Below are positions 29,619 to 38,977 of a DNA stretch of 64,000 nt, one piece after another. Below the pieces are notes generated by a model. That model searched no databases, was not told where the DNA came from, and saw only the letters and a list, made by a program, of their open reading frames with translations. The DNA is taken from NCBI RefSeq assembly GCF_002105555.1, contig NZ_CP020612.1:2534001-2598000 (forward strand). The letters run 5' to 3'. Position numbers and translations under genes: made by a program. The DNA comes from Paracoccus contaminans. Its GTDB lineage: Bacteria; Pseudomonadota; Alphaproteobacteria; Rhodobacterales; Rhodobacteraceae. Each line of letters opens with the position of its first letter. Position 1 is the stretch's first letter.

Positions 29619-30623
29619 TCAATAGGCCTTGCCGCGGAACAGCCCGGTGGGGCGGACCAGCAGCACGACGATAAGGATGACAAAGCTGATCGCCAGCTTG
29701 TATTCGGTGCCCAGCATCTGCAGCAGGCCGGCAGGCTCGAACCCCAGATATTCGGCGATCTTCTTCCACGGATAGGTCAGCGCGACCTCGGAAAAGGCGA
29801 TCAGGAACCCGCCGGCGATCGCGCCCAGCGGGTTGCCGAGGCCGCCCACCACGGCCGCCGCAAAGACCGGCAGCAGGATCTGAAAATAGTTGAACGCCTT
29901 GAAGGACTTGTCCAGCCCATAAAGGGTTCCTGCCAGCACGCCCAGCGCGGTTGCGATGATCCATGTCAGGCGCACGACCCTGTCCGGGTCGATCCCCGAC
30001 AAAAGCGCCAGATCTTCGTTGTCGGCATAGGCGCGCATCGCCTTGCCGGCGCGGGTCCGGTTCAGAAAGACAAACAGCGCCCATACCGCCGCCGCCGCGA
30101 TCACCAGGGTGATCGCCTGCGTGGTGCGCAGTGACAGCCCTTCGGCAAGGCCGCTCCATCTCTTGAAGTCGGCGACCGAAATGACAAAGCGCGCGCCATC
30201 GGCGAACTGGATCTCTCCGACCCCGATGACCAGGCGGGTCAGGCCGTTCATCACGAACATGACGCCGACCGACGCCATGACAACGACGATCGGTTTGGCC
30301 CGCACCCGGCGATAATAGCGATAGACCCAACGGTCGGTCAGCAGCACCAGCGCGGCCGTGGCCGCGATCGCCGCGGGCAGGGCCAGCAGCGCCGTGGGCA
30401 GCGGCCCAAGCCCGACACCCAGCGATTGCAGCAGCCACGTCAGCAGGATGCAGATCGCGGTGCCGAAGGCCATCGTGTCGCCATGGGCAAAGTTCGAGAA
30501 GCGCAGGATGCCATAGATCAGCGTGACCCCCAGCGCGCCCAAGGCAAGCTGCGCGCCATAAGCCGCAGCGGGGATCACCACGAAATTGAGGATCGCGACC
30601 AGCGCGTTCAGCATGTCCATCAA
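29619..30623 (-). CDS. livH: branched-chain amino acid ABC transporter permease LivH
   Basis: The 334-residue permease forms the heterodimeric channel with LivM. Motifs: IYGILRFSNFAHGDTMAFG near the N-terminus, VMASVGVMFVMNGL, the cytoplasmic coupling segment AGKAMRAYADNEDLALLSGID, and VVGGLGNPLGAIAGG. It has eight or so membrane helices. It follows livF after a 77-bp gap and precedes livM by 12 bp. Confidence 0.94.
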   Translation of the reverse strand: MMDMLNALVAILNFVVIPAAAYGAQLALGALGVTLIYGILRFSNFAHGDTMAFGTAICILLTWLLQSLGVGLGPLPTALLALPAAIAATAALVLLTDRWVYRYYRRVRAKPIVVVMASVGVMFVMNGLTRLVIGVGEIQFADGARFVISVADFKRWSGLAEGLSLRTTQAITLVIAAAAVWALFVFLNRTRAGKAMRAYADNEDLALLSGIDPDRVVRLTWIIATALGVLAGTLYGLDKSFKAFNYFQILLPVFAAAVVGGLGNPLGAIAGGFLIAFSEVALTYPWKKIAEYLGFEPAGLLQMLGTEYKLAISFVILIVVLLVRPTGLFRGKAY

Positions 30624-30700
30624 AGCCTTCCCCCAGGGCTGCAGGCAAGGCCCCGCGCCATGTCGTCTGCGGCATCGCCCTCCCTGGCGGTTGTCATGGA

Positions 30701-31411
30701 TCAGCCCCCCAGGAAGGTGCGGCGCACCTCGGCATCAGCCATCAGTTCGGCCCCCGTGCCGGTATAGCGGTTGGCGCCCTGCACCAGAACATAGCCGATA
30801 TCGGCGATTTCCAGCGCCTGACGGGCATTCTGTTCGACCATCAGGATGGATATGCCGGTGCGGGCAATCTCGATGATACGGTCGAACAGCTCGTCCATGA
30901 CGATCGGGCTGACCCCGGCGGTCGGCTCGTCCAGCATCAGCAGCTTTGGCCGCGTCATCAGGGCGCGCCCCACGGCAACCTGCTGGCGCTGGCCCCCCGA
31001 CAATTCGCCCGCGTTCTGGCGGCGTTTGCCGGCGATGGCGGGGAACAGGTGATAGACCTGTTCCAGCGTGGCGCGGAAATCGTCACTGCGGATGAAGGCG
31101 CCCATCTCAAGGTTTTCCTCGACCGTCATGGTCGGGAAGACATTGCCAAGCTGGGGCACAAACCCCATTCCGCGCCGGACCCGGTCCTGGGGGGACAGGG
31201 CCGCGATGTCCTGGCCGTCCAGCAGAACGGTTCCCTCGCGCAGGCTTACCATGCCAAAGACGGCCTTCATAGCGGTGGACTTGCCCGCGCCGTTCGGGCC
31301 GACGATCACGGCGATCTGGCCAGGGTCAACGATCAGGTCGCAGCCGTTCAGGATGTCGGCCTTGCCATAGCCGCCGCGCATCCCGGTCGCGGAAAGAAAA
31401 GCCTGGCTCAT
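30701..31411 (-). CDS. livF: branched-chain amino acid ABC transporter ATPase LivF
   Basis: This 236-residue ATPase shows Walker A GPNGAGKS near residues 38-45, signature LSGGQRQQVAVGRALM, Walker B LLMLDEPTAG and the H-loop-region LMVEQNARQALEIAD. These are typical of LivF. ATG 31411 overlaps the livG stop as ATGA, so the two ATPases are made in step. The longer open frame upstream lies inside livG in another frame and is not conserved. Confidence 0.95.
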   Translation of the reverse strand: MSQAFLSATGMRGGYGKADILNGCDLIVDPGQIAVIVGPNGAGKSTAMKAVFGMVSLREGTVLLDGQDIAALSPQDRVRRGMGFVPQLGNVFPTMTVEENLEMGAFIRSDDFRATLEQVYHLFPAIAGKRRQNAGELSGGQRQQVAVGRALMTRPKLLMLDEPTAGVSPIVMDELFDRIIEIARTGISILMVEQNARQALEIADIGYVLVQGANRYTGTGAELMADAEVRRTFLGG

Positions 31412-32361
31412 GGGCGCTGTTCCCCGCTTGCCGGATCGTCGCCCTGGGCTGCCAGCCATGGCCGCCCGTCCAGCCGCCGGCCGGGGGCCGCCCCGGCGGG
31501 CCGGCCGTCGCCGCCCTGACCAGCCTCGTCGCCAAGGCCCGGCTGGGCGCCATGCGCCTCGCCCAACTGTGTTTCCTCGGCAGCCTCGACCATGACCTTG
31601 TTCTTGAGGCCGCGGCCCAGATAGGCCTCGACCACCGCCTCGTTCGCCATGATCGAATCGGCCGGCCCCTCGGCCAGCACCTTGCCCTCGGCCATCACGA
31701 TGACCGGGTCGCACAGCTTGCCGATGAAATCCATGTCATGTTCGATCACGCAAAAGGTATAGCCGCGCTCGCGGTTCAGCCGCACGATTGCATCGGCAAT
31801 GGTCATCAGCAGCGTGCGGTTCACGCCCGCGCCAACCTCGTCCAGGAAAACGATCTTGGCATCGACCATCATGCAGCGGCCCAGCTCCAGCAGCTTTTTC
31901 TGCCCGCCCGACAGGTTGCCGGCCTTTTCCTCGGCGACGTGGCTGATTGTCAGGAAATCCAGCACCGCATCGGCGCGGGCGCGCAGCGCGCGTTCCTCGC
32001 CGGCAATGCGCTTGCGGCCGAACCAGCTGTTCCACAGCACCTCGCCCGTCTGTCCGCCGGGGACCATCATCAGGTTCTCGCGCACCGTCATCGAGGAAAA
32101 CTCGTGCGCCATCTGAAAGGTGCGCAGCAGCCCGCGGTGAAACAGCGCATGGGGGGGCAGGCCGGTGATATCCTCGCCGTCCATGATGACGCGCCCCGAG
32201 GTGGGCGGCAAAACGCCCGCGATCACGTTGAACAGGGTCGATTTGCCCGCCCCGTTCGGGCCGATCAGCCCGGTGATCGAGCCGGTGCGGATCGTGATGC
32301 TGGCACCGTCCACGGCGCGAAAGCCGCCGAAATGCCGGTGCAGGTCATGGACCTCGATCAT
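31408..32361 (-). CDS. livG: branched-chain amino acid ABC transporter ATPase LivG
   Basis: This 317-residue ATPase has GPNGAGKSTLFNVIAG (Walker A), LSGGQKKLLELGRCMM (signature), VFLDEVGAGVN (Walker B) and FCVIEHDMDFI (H-loop). Catalytic features are complete by residue about 250. The final 65 residues are a Gly/Ala/Asp/Gln-rich extension not usual for LivG (about 250-260 residues) and lack a recognised domain. The gene follows the second binding-protein gene after a strong stem-loop and overlaps livF. Confidence 0.93.
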   Translation of the reverse strand: MIEVHDLHRHFGGFRAVDGASITIRTGSITGLIGPNGAGKSTLFNVIAGVLPPTSGRVIMDGEDITGLPPHALFHRGLLRTFQMAHEFSSMTVRENLMMVPGGQTGEVLWNSWFGRKRIAGEERALRARADAVLDFLTISHVAEEKAGNLSGGQKKLLELGRCMMVDAKIVFLDEVGAGVNRTLLMTIADAIVRLNRERGYTFCVIEHDMDFIGKLCDPVIVMAEGKVLAEGPADSIMANEAVVEAYLGRGLKNKVMVEAAEETQLGEAHGAQPGLGDEAGQGGDGRPAGAAPGRRLDGRPWLAAQGDDPASGEQRP

Positions 32362-32386
32362 TCGTACCCCGTTCCTGTATCGCCCC

Positions 32387-32420
32387 GTGCCCGGCAGGGA
32401 TGGCTGCCCCTGCCGGGCAC
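32387..32420 (-). other. 13-bp intercistronic stem-loop between binding protein and livG
   Basis: Perfect inverted repeat GTGCCCGGCAGGG / CCCTGCCGGGCAC with an 8-nt loop and no U-tract. In ABC operons such stems after the binding-protein gene protect its message or cause partial termination, giving more binding protein than membrane subunits; that role is inferred here. Confidence 0.65.
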
Positions 32421-32439
32421 GGTCCGGCGGCCTGCGCGG

Positions 32440-33624
32440 TCAGCGGAAGCCCACGGTATTCTGCTTGCCGCCCTTGAAATCAACCTCGCGATAGGTGCCG
32501 GCGCTTTCGCCCGGTTCGACGAATTCGACGGCGCTGGCGCCGACATAGTCGATGTCCTTGCCTGCCGCGATCAGCTCCAGCGCCTTGGCCAGCTCGCCGG
32601 CCATGATCTTTTCGCCGGGCGCATTGGCGATATCCATCACCTTGTCCTTGTAGAGCTTCGGGTCGGTGGAGCCGGCCGCCTGCATCGCCATGATCAGCAG
32701 CGCCGCCGCGTCATAGGCTTCGCCCGAGAACACGGCGCTGCCGTCAAAGCCGGCCGTCTTTGCGGCGGCCAGATAGCGGTCATGGCTTTCCCCTTCGGAC
32801 GAAGGCATCTGGCCGAAGGATTTTTCCAGGTCGGCCCCGAACTTGTCCACGAGGGCCTGCGTGATCATGCCATCGACAAAGACGAAGCTGTCAAAGGCCC
32901 CGGCATCCAGCGACCCGCGCACGATGCCCGATCCGCCCTGATCGACATAGCCGGCCACCACCAGCGCCTCGCCCCCCGCCGCCGCCAGCGCGCCGACATC
33001 GGCGGAATAGTCGGCCTTGCCGTCATCATGGGCCGCAACGATGGTGATCTTGCCGCCCTTCTTTTCGAATGCGGTGCGGAACGACTCGGCCAGGCCCTTG
33101 CCGTAATCGTTATTGGTATAGGTCACAGCGACGGTCTTGATGCCGCGGCTGAGGATGATGTCGGCCATCACCTCGCCCTGGCGGGCATCCGATGGCGAGG
33201 TGCGGAAGAAAAAGCCCCTGTCCTCGATCGTCGTCAGCGCGGGCGAGGTGGCCGAGGGCGCGATCATCACCATGCCGTTCGGCACGGCCACCTTTTCAAG
33301 GCTGGCGATGGTTTCGCCCGAGCACATCCCGCCCACGATGCCGCTGACCTTGTCCGAGGTCACCAGCCGCTCGACCGCGGCGACCGAGGCGGCGGCGTCC
33401 GAGCAGGTGTTGTCGGCCTGCACGACGCTCAGACTGTCGCCCTTCAGGAACTTGCCCGAGCCGGTCGCCTCTTTCGCGGCCAGCTCGACCCCCTTCAGCA
33501 TCGGCGGGGCCATCGATTCCAGCGGCCCGGTAAAGCCCAGCGAGACGCCGATCTTGACATCCGCGGCCATCGCCCCGCCTGCGCCAAGCGCGAGGGCAGC
33601 GGCACCCATCAGAAAACGGTTCAT
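32440..33624 (-). CDS. livK: branched-chain amino acid ABC transporter substrate-binding protein (copy 2)
   Basis: This 394-residue periplasmic protein has a signal peptide (MNRFLMGAAALALGAGGAMA, cleaved after AMA) and a type I periplasmic-binding fold of the Leu/Ile/Val family. [16 protein letters not shown] begins the mature protein and [14 protein letters not shown] is the usual ligand-site region. ATG 33624 has a GGGAGAAG ribosome site. It is equal in length and nearly colinear in sequence to the upstream copy, so it arose by tandem duplication. It lies directly before livG. Confidence 0.93.
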   Translation of the reverse strand: MNRFLMGAAALALGAGGAMAADVKIGVSLGFTGPLESMAPPMLKGVELAAKEATGSGKFLKGDSLSVVQADNTCSDAAASVAAVERLVTSDKVSGIVGGMCSGETIASLEKVAVPNGMVMIAPSATSPALTTIEDRGFFFRTSPSDARQGEVMADIILSRGIKTVAVTYTNNDYGKGLAESFRTAFEKKGGKITIVAAHDDGKADYSADVGALAAAGGEALVVAGYVDQGGSGIVRGSLDAGAFDSFVFVDGMITQALVDKFGADLEKSFGQMPSSEGESHDRYLAAAKTAGFDGSAVFSGEAYDAAALLIMAMQAAGSTDPKLYKDKVMDIANAPGEKIMAGELAKALELIAAGKDIDYVGASAVEFVEPGESAGTYREVDFKGGKQNTVGFR

Positions 33625-33718
33625 CTTCTCTCCCTTTGGTGCGGGCGGGTCGGTCGTTCGTTGCCGGCCGCCTGTCATGTCGCCCGTCCGCGCCTTGCCG
33701 CGCAAGACCGGCAGTGAA

Positions 33719-33744
33719 AGGCCCCGGCCTTGCAGCCGGGGCCT
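33719..33744 (-). terminator. terminator-like hairpin between the two binding-protein genes
   Basis: Perfect 10-bp stem AGGCCCCGGC / GCCGGGGCCT, 6-nt loop, followed on the transcribed strand by TTTCACT. It lies just after the stop of copy 1, so copy 1 may be partly uncoupled from the rest of the operon. Confidence 0.65.
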
Positions 33745-33751
33745 GGCGGCA

Positions 33752-34936
33752 TCAGTGGATGCGGACGACGTTCAGCGTGCCGCCCTTGAAATCCACCTCG
33801 CGATAGGTGCCGGCGCTTTCGCCCGGATCGACGAACTCGACGGCGCTTGCGCCGTCATAGTCGATGTCTTGGCCCGCCGCGATCAGCTCCAGCCCCTTGG
33901 CCAGTTCGCCCGGTCCGATCTTTTCGCCGGGGGCGTTCGCCACCTCCATCACCTTGTCCTTGTAGACCTTGGGATCGCTGGACTTGGCAGCCTCCATCGC
34001 CAGCAGAATGAGGGCGGTGGCATCATAGGATTCGCCGGTAAAGGCCGAGGTGCCGTCAAAGCCTGCGGCCTTGGCAAGCCCGCCGAAGCTGTCGCGCCCC
34101 GCGCCCTCGGACGAGGGGTTCTGGCCGAAGGAGGTTTCCAGTTCCGCGCCGAACTTGTCCACGACCGGCTGGCCGATCATCCCGTCGGGCAGGATGAAGG
34201 TCGAGAAGGCCCCCGCATCCAGCACGCCGCGCATGATGCCCGAGCCGCCCTGGTCCACATAGCCCACGACCGCCAGCGCATCGCCCCCCGCCGCCGAAAG
34301 GGCGCCGACCTCGGCCGAATAGTCGGCCTTGCCGTCCTCATGCGCGGCAACGATCGTCACCTTGCCGCCCTTCTTCTCGAAGGCGTTCTTGAAGGATTCG
34401 GCCAGGCCCTTGCCATAGTCGTTATTGGTATAGGTGATCGCCACCGACTTGACGCCCCGCTCGGCCGCGATGTCGGCCATCACCTCGCCCTGCCGGGCAT
34501 CCGAGGGCGAGGTGCGGAAGAAGAACCCCTTGTCGTCGATATCCGTCAGCGCGGGCGAGGTGGCCGAGGGCGAGATCATCACGATGCCGTTCGGCACGCC
34601 AACCTTTTCCAGGCTGGCGATGGTTTCGCCCGAACACATGCCGCCCACGATCCCGTTGACCTTTTCCGCGGTCACCAGGCGCTCGACCGCCGTGACGGCT
34701 GCGGCCGCATCCGCGCAGGTGCTGTCGGCGCGCACGGCCTGAACCTTGCTGCCGCCCAGCAGCTTGCCCGAATCGCTGACCTCGCGGATCGCCATCTCGG
34801 CAGACTGGGCCATGTTGGGCGACATCGATTCCAGCGGGCCGGTAAAGCCCATCGACAGGCCGATCTTGACGTCCTCGGCCCAGCCGGCACCACCCGTCAG
34901 CGCCGCAACCGCCGTGGCGGCAAGCAGTTTCCTCAT
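33752..34936 (-). CDS. livK: branched-chain amino acid ABC transporter substrate-binding protein (copy 1)
   Basis: This 394-residue periplasmic binding protein has its signal peptide at residues 1-20 (ending AGWA) and mature start [19 protein letters not shown]. Much of the protein matches the downstream copy residue for residue, for example [19 protein letters not shown] and [19 protein letters not shown] blocks. Differences are scattered, as expected for an old tandem duplication with possible ligand change. ATG 34936 was preferred to a longer frame because it yields the signal peptide. It is the first gene of the transporter cluster. Confidence 0.93.
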   Translation of the reverse strand: MRKLLAATAVAALTGGAGWAEDVKIGLSMGFTGPLESMSPNMAQSAEMAIREVSDSGKLLGGSKVQAVRADSTCADAAAAVTAVERLVTAEKVNGIVGGMCSGETIASLEKVGVPNGIVMISPSATSPALTDIDDKGFFFRTSPSDARQGEVMADIAAERGVKSVAITYTNNDYGKGLAESFKNAFEKKGGKVTIVAAHEDGKADYSAEVGALSAAGGDALAVVGYVDQGGSGIMRGVLDAGAFSTFILPDGMIGQPVVDKFGAELETSFGQNPSSEGAGRDSFGGLAKAAGFDGTSAFTGESYDATALILLAMEAAKSSDPKVYKDKVMEVANAPGEKIGPGELAKGLELIAAGQDIDYDGASAVEFVDPGESAGTYREVDFKGGTLNVVRIH

Positions 34937-35102
34937 CCTCGGTCCCTTCCCTGCGGGGTCGTTTTCATTGAAGGAAAGACTAGGCAGCTTGCCAACGAAA
35001 GAAAAGCGCCGCGTTCGGTCCCGCATCGTGCTGCCGGAGGCGGGCTTTATTCCGGCGGGCGGCCTGCCTATAGTCGCCAGGCCGTTCAACGAGGATCGCC
35101 CC

Positions 35103-36518
35103 ATGCCGCAGGACACCCGCACGACCCCCACCGCTGCCGCCGCGACGGGTTGGGACCGGGCCGGCTGGCGCAGCCGGCCGCGGGTGCAGATGCCAGATTA
35201 TCCCGATGCCGCCGCGCTGCGTGCGGTCGAGGGGCAGCTGTCGCGCTTTCCGCCCCTGGTATTCGCCGGCGAGGCGAGGCGGCTCAGGTCGCATCTGGCG
35301 CAGGTCGCGCAGGGGCGGGCGTTCCTGTTGCAGGGCGGTGACTGCGCGGAAAGCTTTGCCGAATTCAGCGCCGACACCATCCGCGACACCTTCAAGGTAA
35401 TGCTTCAGATGGCCGTGGTGCTGACCTGGGGCGCGCAGATGCCGGTGGTCAAGGTCGGCCGTGTCGCCGGCCAGTTTGCCAAGCCGCGCAGCGCCCCCAC
35501 CGAAACGCAAGGCGGGGTCGATCTGCCCAGCTATCGCGGCGACATCATCAACGGCTTTGATTTCACCCCCGCGGCGCGGATGCCCGATCCGCAGCGGATG
35601 CTGCAGGCCTATACGCAGGCGGCGGCCAGCCTGAACCTGCTGCGCGCCTTTTCAACGGGCGGCTATGCCGACATCCACCGGGTGCAGAGCTGGATCGCCG
35701 ATTTCACCGACGGCCCCGAGGCGGCGCGTTACCGCGACATCGCCGAGCGCATTTCCGACGCCATGGCCTTCATGCAGGCTGCGGGCGTGACGGCGGAAAC
35801 GGCGCACGAGCTGGGCACGGTCGAGTTCTATACCAGCCACGAGGCGCTGCTGCTGGAATACGAGGAGGCGCTGGCGCGGACCGATTCGACGACCGGCCTG
35901 CCGGTGGCCGGATCGGGCCACATGCTGTGGATCGGCGACCGCACCCGCCAGCCGGACGGCGCGCATGTCGAGTTCCTGCGCGGCGTGCAGAACCCCATCG
36001 GGCTGAAATGCGGCCCTTCGATTTCCGAAAGCGACCTGAAACGGCTGATCGACGCGCTGAACCCGGGCAACGAACCGGGCCGGCTGACGCTGATCGCCCG
36101 CTTCGGCGCGGGCAGCGTGGGCGATCATCTGCCGCGCCTGATCCGGGCGGTTGCCGCCGAAGGCGCGGATGTCGTGTGGTCCTGCGATCCGATGCATGGC
36201 AACACGATCAAGTCGGCCTCGGGCTTCAAGACGCGCCCGTTCGATTCGGTGCTGCGCGAGGTGCGCGAGTTCTTTGAGATCCACGCCGCCGAGGGCAGCG
36301 TTCCGGGCGGCGTGCATTTCGAGATGACGGGGCAGGACGTGACCGAATGCACCGGCGGGGTGCGCGCCGTGACCGACGAGGATCTGTCGAGCCGCTATCA
36401 TACGGCCTGCGATCCGCGCCTGAACGCCAGCCAGTCGCTTGAGCTGGCCTTCCTGGTCGCCGAGGAACTGCGCGCCCGCCGCACCGGAACGCCCGCGGGT
36501 CTGCGCCAGGCAAGCTGA
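35103..36518 (+). CDS. 3-deoxy-7-phosphoheptulonate synthase, class II
   Basis: This 471-residue DAHP synthase of the plant/microbial class II type condenses PEP and erythrose-4-phosphate as the first step of the shikimate pathway. Visible are [63 protein letters not shown] and [17 protein letters not shown], covering metal and substrate sites. ATG 35103 gives the family-length N-terminus. The gene is divergent from the binding-protein gene and stands alone. No leader-peptide attenuator was recognised upstream. Confidence 0.96.
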   Translation: MPQDTRTTPTAAAATGWDRAGWRSRPRVQMPDYPDAAALRAVEGQLSRFPPLVFAGEARRLRSHLAQVAQGRAFLLQGGDCAESFAEFSADTIRDTFKVMLQMAVVLTWGAQMPVVKVGRVAGQFAKPRSAPTETQGGVDLPSYRGDIINGFDFTPAARMPDPQRMLQAYTQAAASLNLLRAFSTGGYADIHRVQSWIADFTDGPEAARYRDIAERISDAMAFMQAAGVTAETAHELGTVEFYTSHEALLLEYEEALARTDSTTGLPVAGSGHMLWIGDRTRQPDGAHVEFLRGVQNPIGLKCGPSISESDLKRLIDALNPGNEPGRLTLIARFGAGSVGDHLPRLIRAVAAEGADVVWSCDPMHGNTIKSASGFKTRPFDSVLREVREFFEIHAAEGSVPGGVHFEMTGQDVTECTGGVRAVTDEDLSSRYHTACDPRLNASQSLELAFLVAEELRARRTGTPAGLRQAS

Positions 36519-36540
36519 GGCAGGGCCGCGCGCCAGGGCC

Positions 36541-37269
36541 TCAGTCGTTCGAGATCACGCGAAAACGCGCGCGGCGCTCCTCGGGGGTTTCCGCGTTGTC
36601 CAGGGGCGCGCGCGGCGCAGTGGGCGGATCGAAGGCGGCGGGGCGCCAGGGTGCGGCGGGTTCGGCAAAGCCCGCGGCCGAGGGCGAGGGGGCCAGCACT
36701 CGCGCGCCCTCGATCACCGGGGCGGCGCGGTCGGCCAGGATGTCGAACCGGCGCGGCGCGCTGCCGATCACGCCTTCGGTCACCAGACAGCCCAGCGCGC
36801 GCGTCACATCCCCCAGATCCGATTTCAGCGGCAGGATCAGCATCCGGCCGGTCAGTTCCGGGCAGCCATAGGCAGAGGGCGAGATCACTTCCAGCTCGGC
36901 GATCTGCGGCCCCTTGAACACCGCCTCGAGCACATCGGACAAGCGGCCCCGCGCGCCGGCATTCATGACCGCGCAAAGCGGCATGCCGCGCACCTCCATC
37001 CCCATCAGGTCCGCCAGATGACGCCCGGCGATACGAAAGCGCGCCGCCCCCGGCGCGATGCGTTCCAGCACGAAGGCGAAATCGAGCGTGCCGCGCAGGC
37101 CGGCCGGGTCGATGTCGGCCCGTGCGGGAATGGCGCGCCCCTTGCGCAGCGACCACCAGTAATCGCGCATCTCTGCCACGACACGTCCCGGCGGGCGCCT
37201 GTCGAAATCGGCCAGATGCATCACCTGCCCCAAAGCCGACCCTTCGTCGTCATCGCTGGGGTTCATCAT
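36541..37269 (-). CDS. PAS_5 (DUF1457) family protein
   Basis: This 242-residue alphaproteobacterial PAS_5 protein has a core at residues about 25-170. MRDYWWSLRKGRAIPARADIDP is followed by LDFAFVLERIAPGAARFRIAG, the usual opening of the family, and LGCLVTEG near the end. The C-terminal 50 residues are Pro/Ala-rich. Family members are soluble and of unassigned function; links to motility or surface attachment are reported for some. It is convergent with the DAHP synthase gene. Confidence 0.83.
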   Translation of the reverse strand: MMNPSDDDEGSALGQVMHLADFDRRPPGRVVAEMRDYWWSLRKGRAIPARADIDPAGLRGTLDFAFVLERIAPGAARFRIAGRHLADLMGMEVRGMPLCAVMNAGARGRLSDVLEAVFKGPQIAELEVISPSAYGCPELTGRMLILPLKSDLGDVTRALGCLVTEGVIGSAPRRFDILADRAAPVIEGARVLAPSPSAAGFAEPAAPWRPAAFDPPTAPRAPLDNAETPEERRARFRVISND

Positions 37270-37344
37270 GGTTCGTCCCTGTGGGTTTCCGTGGCGGCAT
37301 AACCCACTCGCGACCGAATGGATGCCGCAATCTTTAACGCAAGG

Positions 37345-37920
37345 TTAAGGCCGCGTCTCGGCATTCGTCCCGTCCAGCATGTCGCGTGGCTCGCGCGGGG
37401 GGCGGCCGATGATCTCGCGCAGCGCGTCCAGTTCGATGAAGTTGTCGGCCTGCCGGCGCAGCTCGTCCGCGATCATGGGCGGCTGGCTGCGCAGCGTCGA
37501 GACGACCGATACGCGCACGCCCTGCCGCTGCAGCGCATCGACCAGGGGGCGAAAATCCCCGTCCCCCGAGAACAGCACCGCATGATCGAGCCGGGGGGCC
37601 AGTTCCATGGCATTCACCGCAAGCTCGATGTCCATGTTGCCCTTGACCCGCCGGCGGCCTTGGGAATCGGTGTATTCGCGCGCCGGTTTGCTGACGATGG
37701 CGTAGCCGTTGTAGTTCAGCCAATCGACCAGCGGCCTGATGGGCGAATAATCCTCGTTTTCCAGCACGGCGGTATAGTAATAGGCACGGATCAGTTTGCC
37801 GCGGCGCTCGAATTCCTGGCGAAGCAGCTTGTAGTCGATGTCAAAGCCTAGCGCCTTGGCGGCTGCGTGCAGATTTGATCCGTCAATGAACAGCGCAAGC
37901 CTATCGTCCTTATAAAACAA
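37345..37920 (-). CDS. NYN-domain (PIN-like) protein, LabA/DUF88 family
   Basis: This 191-residue PIN-like nuclease-fold protein shows acidic residues in the expected places: LALFIDGSNLHAAA, GNMDIELAVNAM and AVLFSGDGDFRPLVDALQ. A TTG start at 37920 gives the standard FYKDDRLALFIDGSN N-terminus and has AAGGA upstream. The longer frame upstream would overlap folK. Members are common in Rhodobacteraceae; an RNase role is plausible but unproven. The start codon shares a base with the divergent folK start. Confidence 0.88.
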   Translation of the reverse strand: MFYKDDRLALFIDGSNLHAAAKALGFDIDYKLLRQEFERRGKLIRAYYYTAVLENEDYSPIRPLVDWLNYNGYAIVSKPAREYTDSQGRRRVKGNMDIELAVNAMELAPRLDHAVLFSGDGDFRPLVDALQRQGVRVSVVSTLRSQPPMIADELRRQADNFIELDALREIIGRPPREPRDMLDGTNAETRP

Positions 37921-38528
37921 TGTCTTTTTCCTTCGATGCAGCAAAGGGCCGTCGATTCGCCTGCAAGCTAGCCTTGGTTGCGCTGGGCGCAAACCTGCCC
38001 TCTTTGGCAGGTTCCCCCGCGCGCACGCTGCGGGCGGCGCTGGCGATGATGGCGGCGCGGGGGCTGGCGCTGCGCGCTGTCAGCCGCTTCTGGCGCACCC
38101 CGGCCCATCCGGCGGGCAGCGGGCCGGATTACGTGAACGCCGCCGCGCTTGTGAGGGCCGATGCGCGGCCCGACGAGGTTCTGGCACTGCTTCACGCCAT
38201 CGAGGCGCATCTCGGCCGGACACGCGATGGCGGGCGCTGGGCCGCGCGGGGGATCGATCTTGACCTGATCGCCATGGGCGACACGGTTTTGCCAAGCGCG
38301 ATGGTGCAGGATCGCTGGCGCGGCCTTGATCCTGCCGCGCAGGCCCGCATTGCGCCCGAAGGGCTGATCCTGCCGCATCCCCGCTTGCAGGAGCGCGGCT
38401 TTGTCTTGCTGCCGCTGGCCGAGATCGCGCCGGGCTGGGTTCATCCCCGCGCGGGGAAAAGCGTGGCGGCCATGCTGGCCGCGCTAGACCCGGCGGGGCT
38501 GCGCGGCATGGTCCCTGGGGCGGGCTAG
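37920..38528 (+). CDS. folK: 2-amino-4-hydroxy-6-hydroxymethyldihydropteridine pyrophosphokinase
   Basis: This 202-residue folate-synthesis enzyme transfers pyrophosphate from ATP to 6-hydroxymethyl-dihydropterin. Motifs are LVALGANLPS, FWRTPAHPAGSGPDYVNAA, and the DLDL substrate motif in ARGIDLDLIAMGD. ILPHPRLQERGFVLLPLAEI is the C-terminal hallmark. The ATG at 37920 adds a 16-residue lead before the fold, acceptable for this group. It precedes rpoZ. Confidence 0.93.
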   Translation: MSFSFDAAKGRRFACKLALVALGANLPSLAGSPARTLRAALAMMAARGLALRAVSRFWRTPAHPAGSGPDYVNAAALVRADARPDEVLALLHAIEAHLGRTRDGGRWAARGIDLDLIAMGDTVLPSAMVQDRWRGLDPAAQARIAPEGLILPHPRLQERGFVLLPLAEIAPGWVHPRAGKSVAAMLAALDPAGLRGMVPGAG

Positions 38529-38598
38529 GCTTGACTTTGGGCACTGCGGCGGTCACTGATGCCGACTTGTCCCAGAGCCGATTCGCGAAAGGTATGCC

Positions 38599-38955
38599 AT
38601 GGCCCGCGTCACTGTCGAGGATTGCGTTGACAAGGTTCCCAACCGCTTTGATCTGGTGATGCTCGCCGCGCACCGCGCCCGTGAGATCACGGCCGGATCG
38701 CCCGTGACGGTGGACCGGGACGATGACAAGAACCCCGTCGTCGCCCTGCGCGAGATCGCGGACGAGACGCAGCCGGTCGATGAGCTGCGCGAACGCATGA
38801 TCGAACAGATCCAGACCCAGATCGAGGTGGACGAGCCGGAGGAGGACGCGATGGCGCTGCTTCTGGGGGCCGAGATCGACCGCCCCAAGCCGGCCGACGA
38901 GGAAACCGAGGAGCGCATGCTGCGCATGATGCTCGAGGCGCAGGGCCGCGGCTGA
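38599..38955 (+). CDS. rpoZ: RNA polymerase omega subunit
   Basis: This 118-residue omega subunit assists assembly of RNA polymerase and forms a ppGpp site in proteobacteria. [20 protein letters not shown] and [13 protein letters not shown] are diagnostic, with an acidic C-terminal tail. It lies 22 bp before rsh, the normal pairing of the ppGpp-binding subunit with the ppGpp synthase. Confidence 0.96.
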   Translation: MARVTVEDCVDKVPNRFDLVMLAAHRAREITAGSPVTVDRDDDKNPVVALREIADETQPVDELRERMIEQIQTQIEVDEPEEDAMALLLGAEIDRPKPADEETEERMLRMMLEAQGRG

Positions 38956-38977
38956 CCCGGCCGACCGGGGGCCACGG

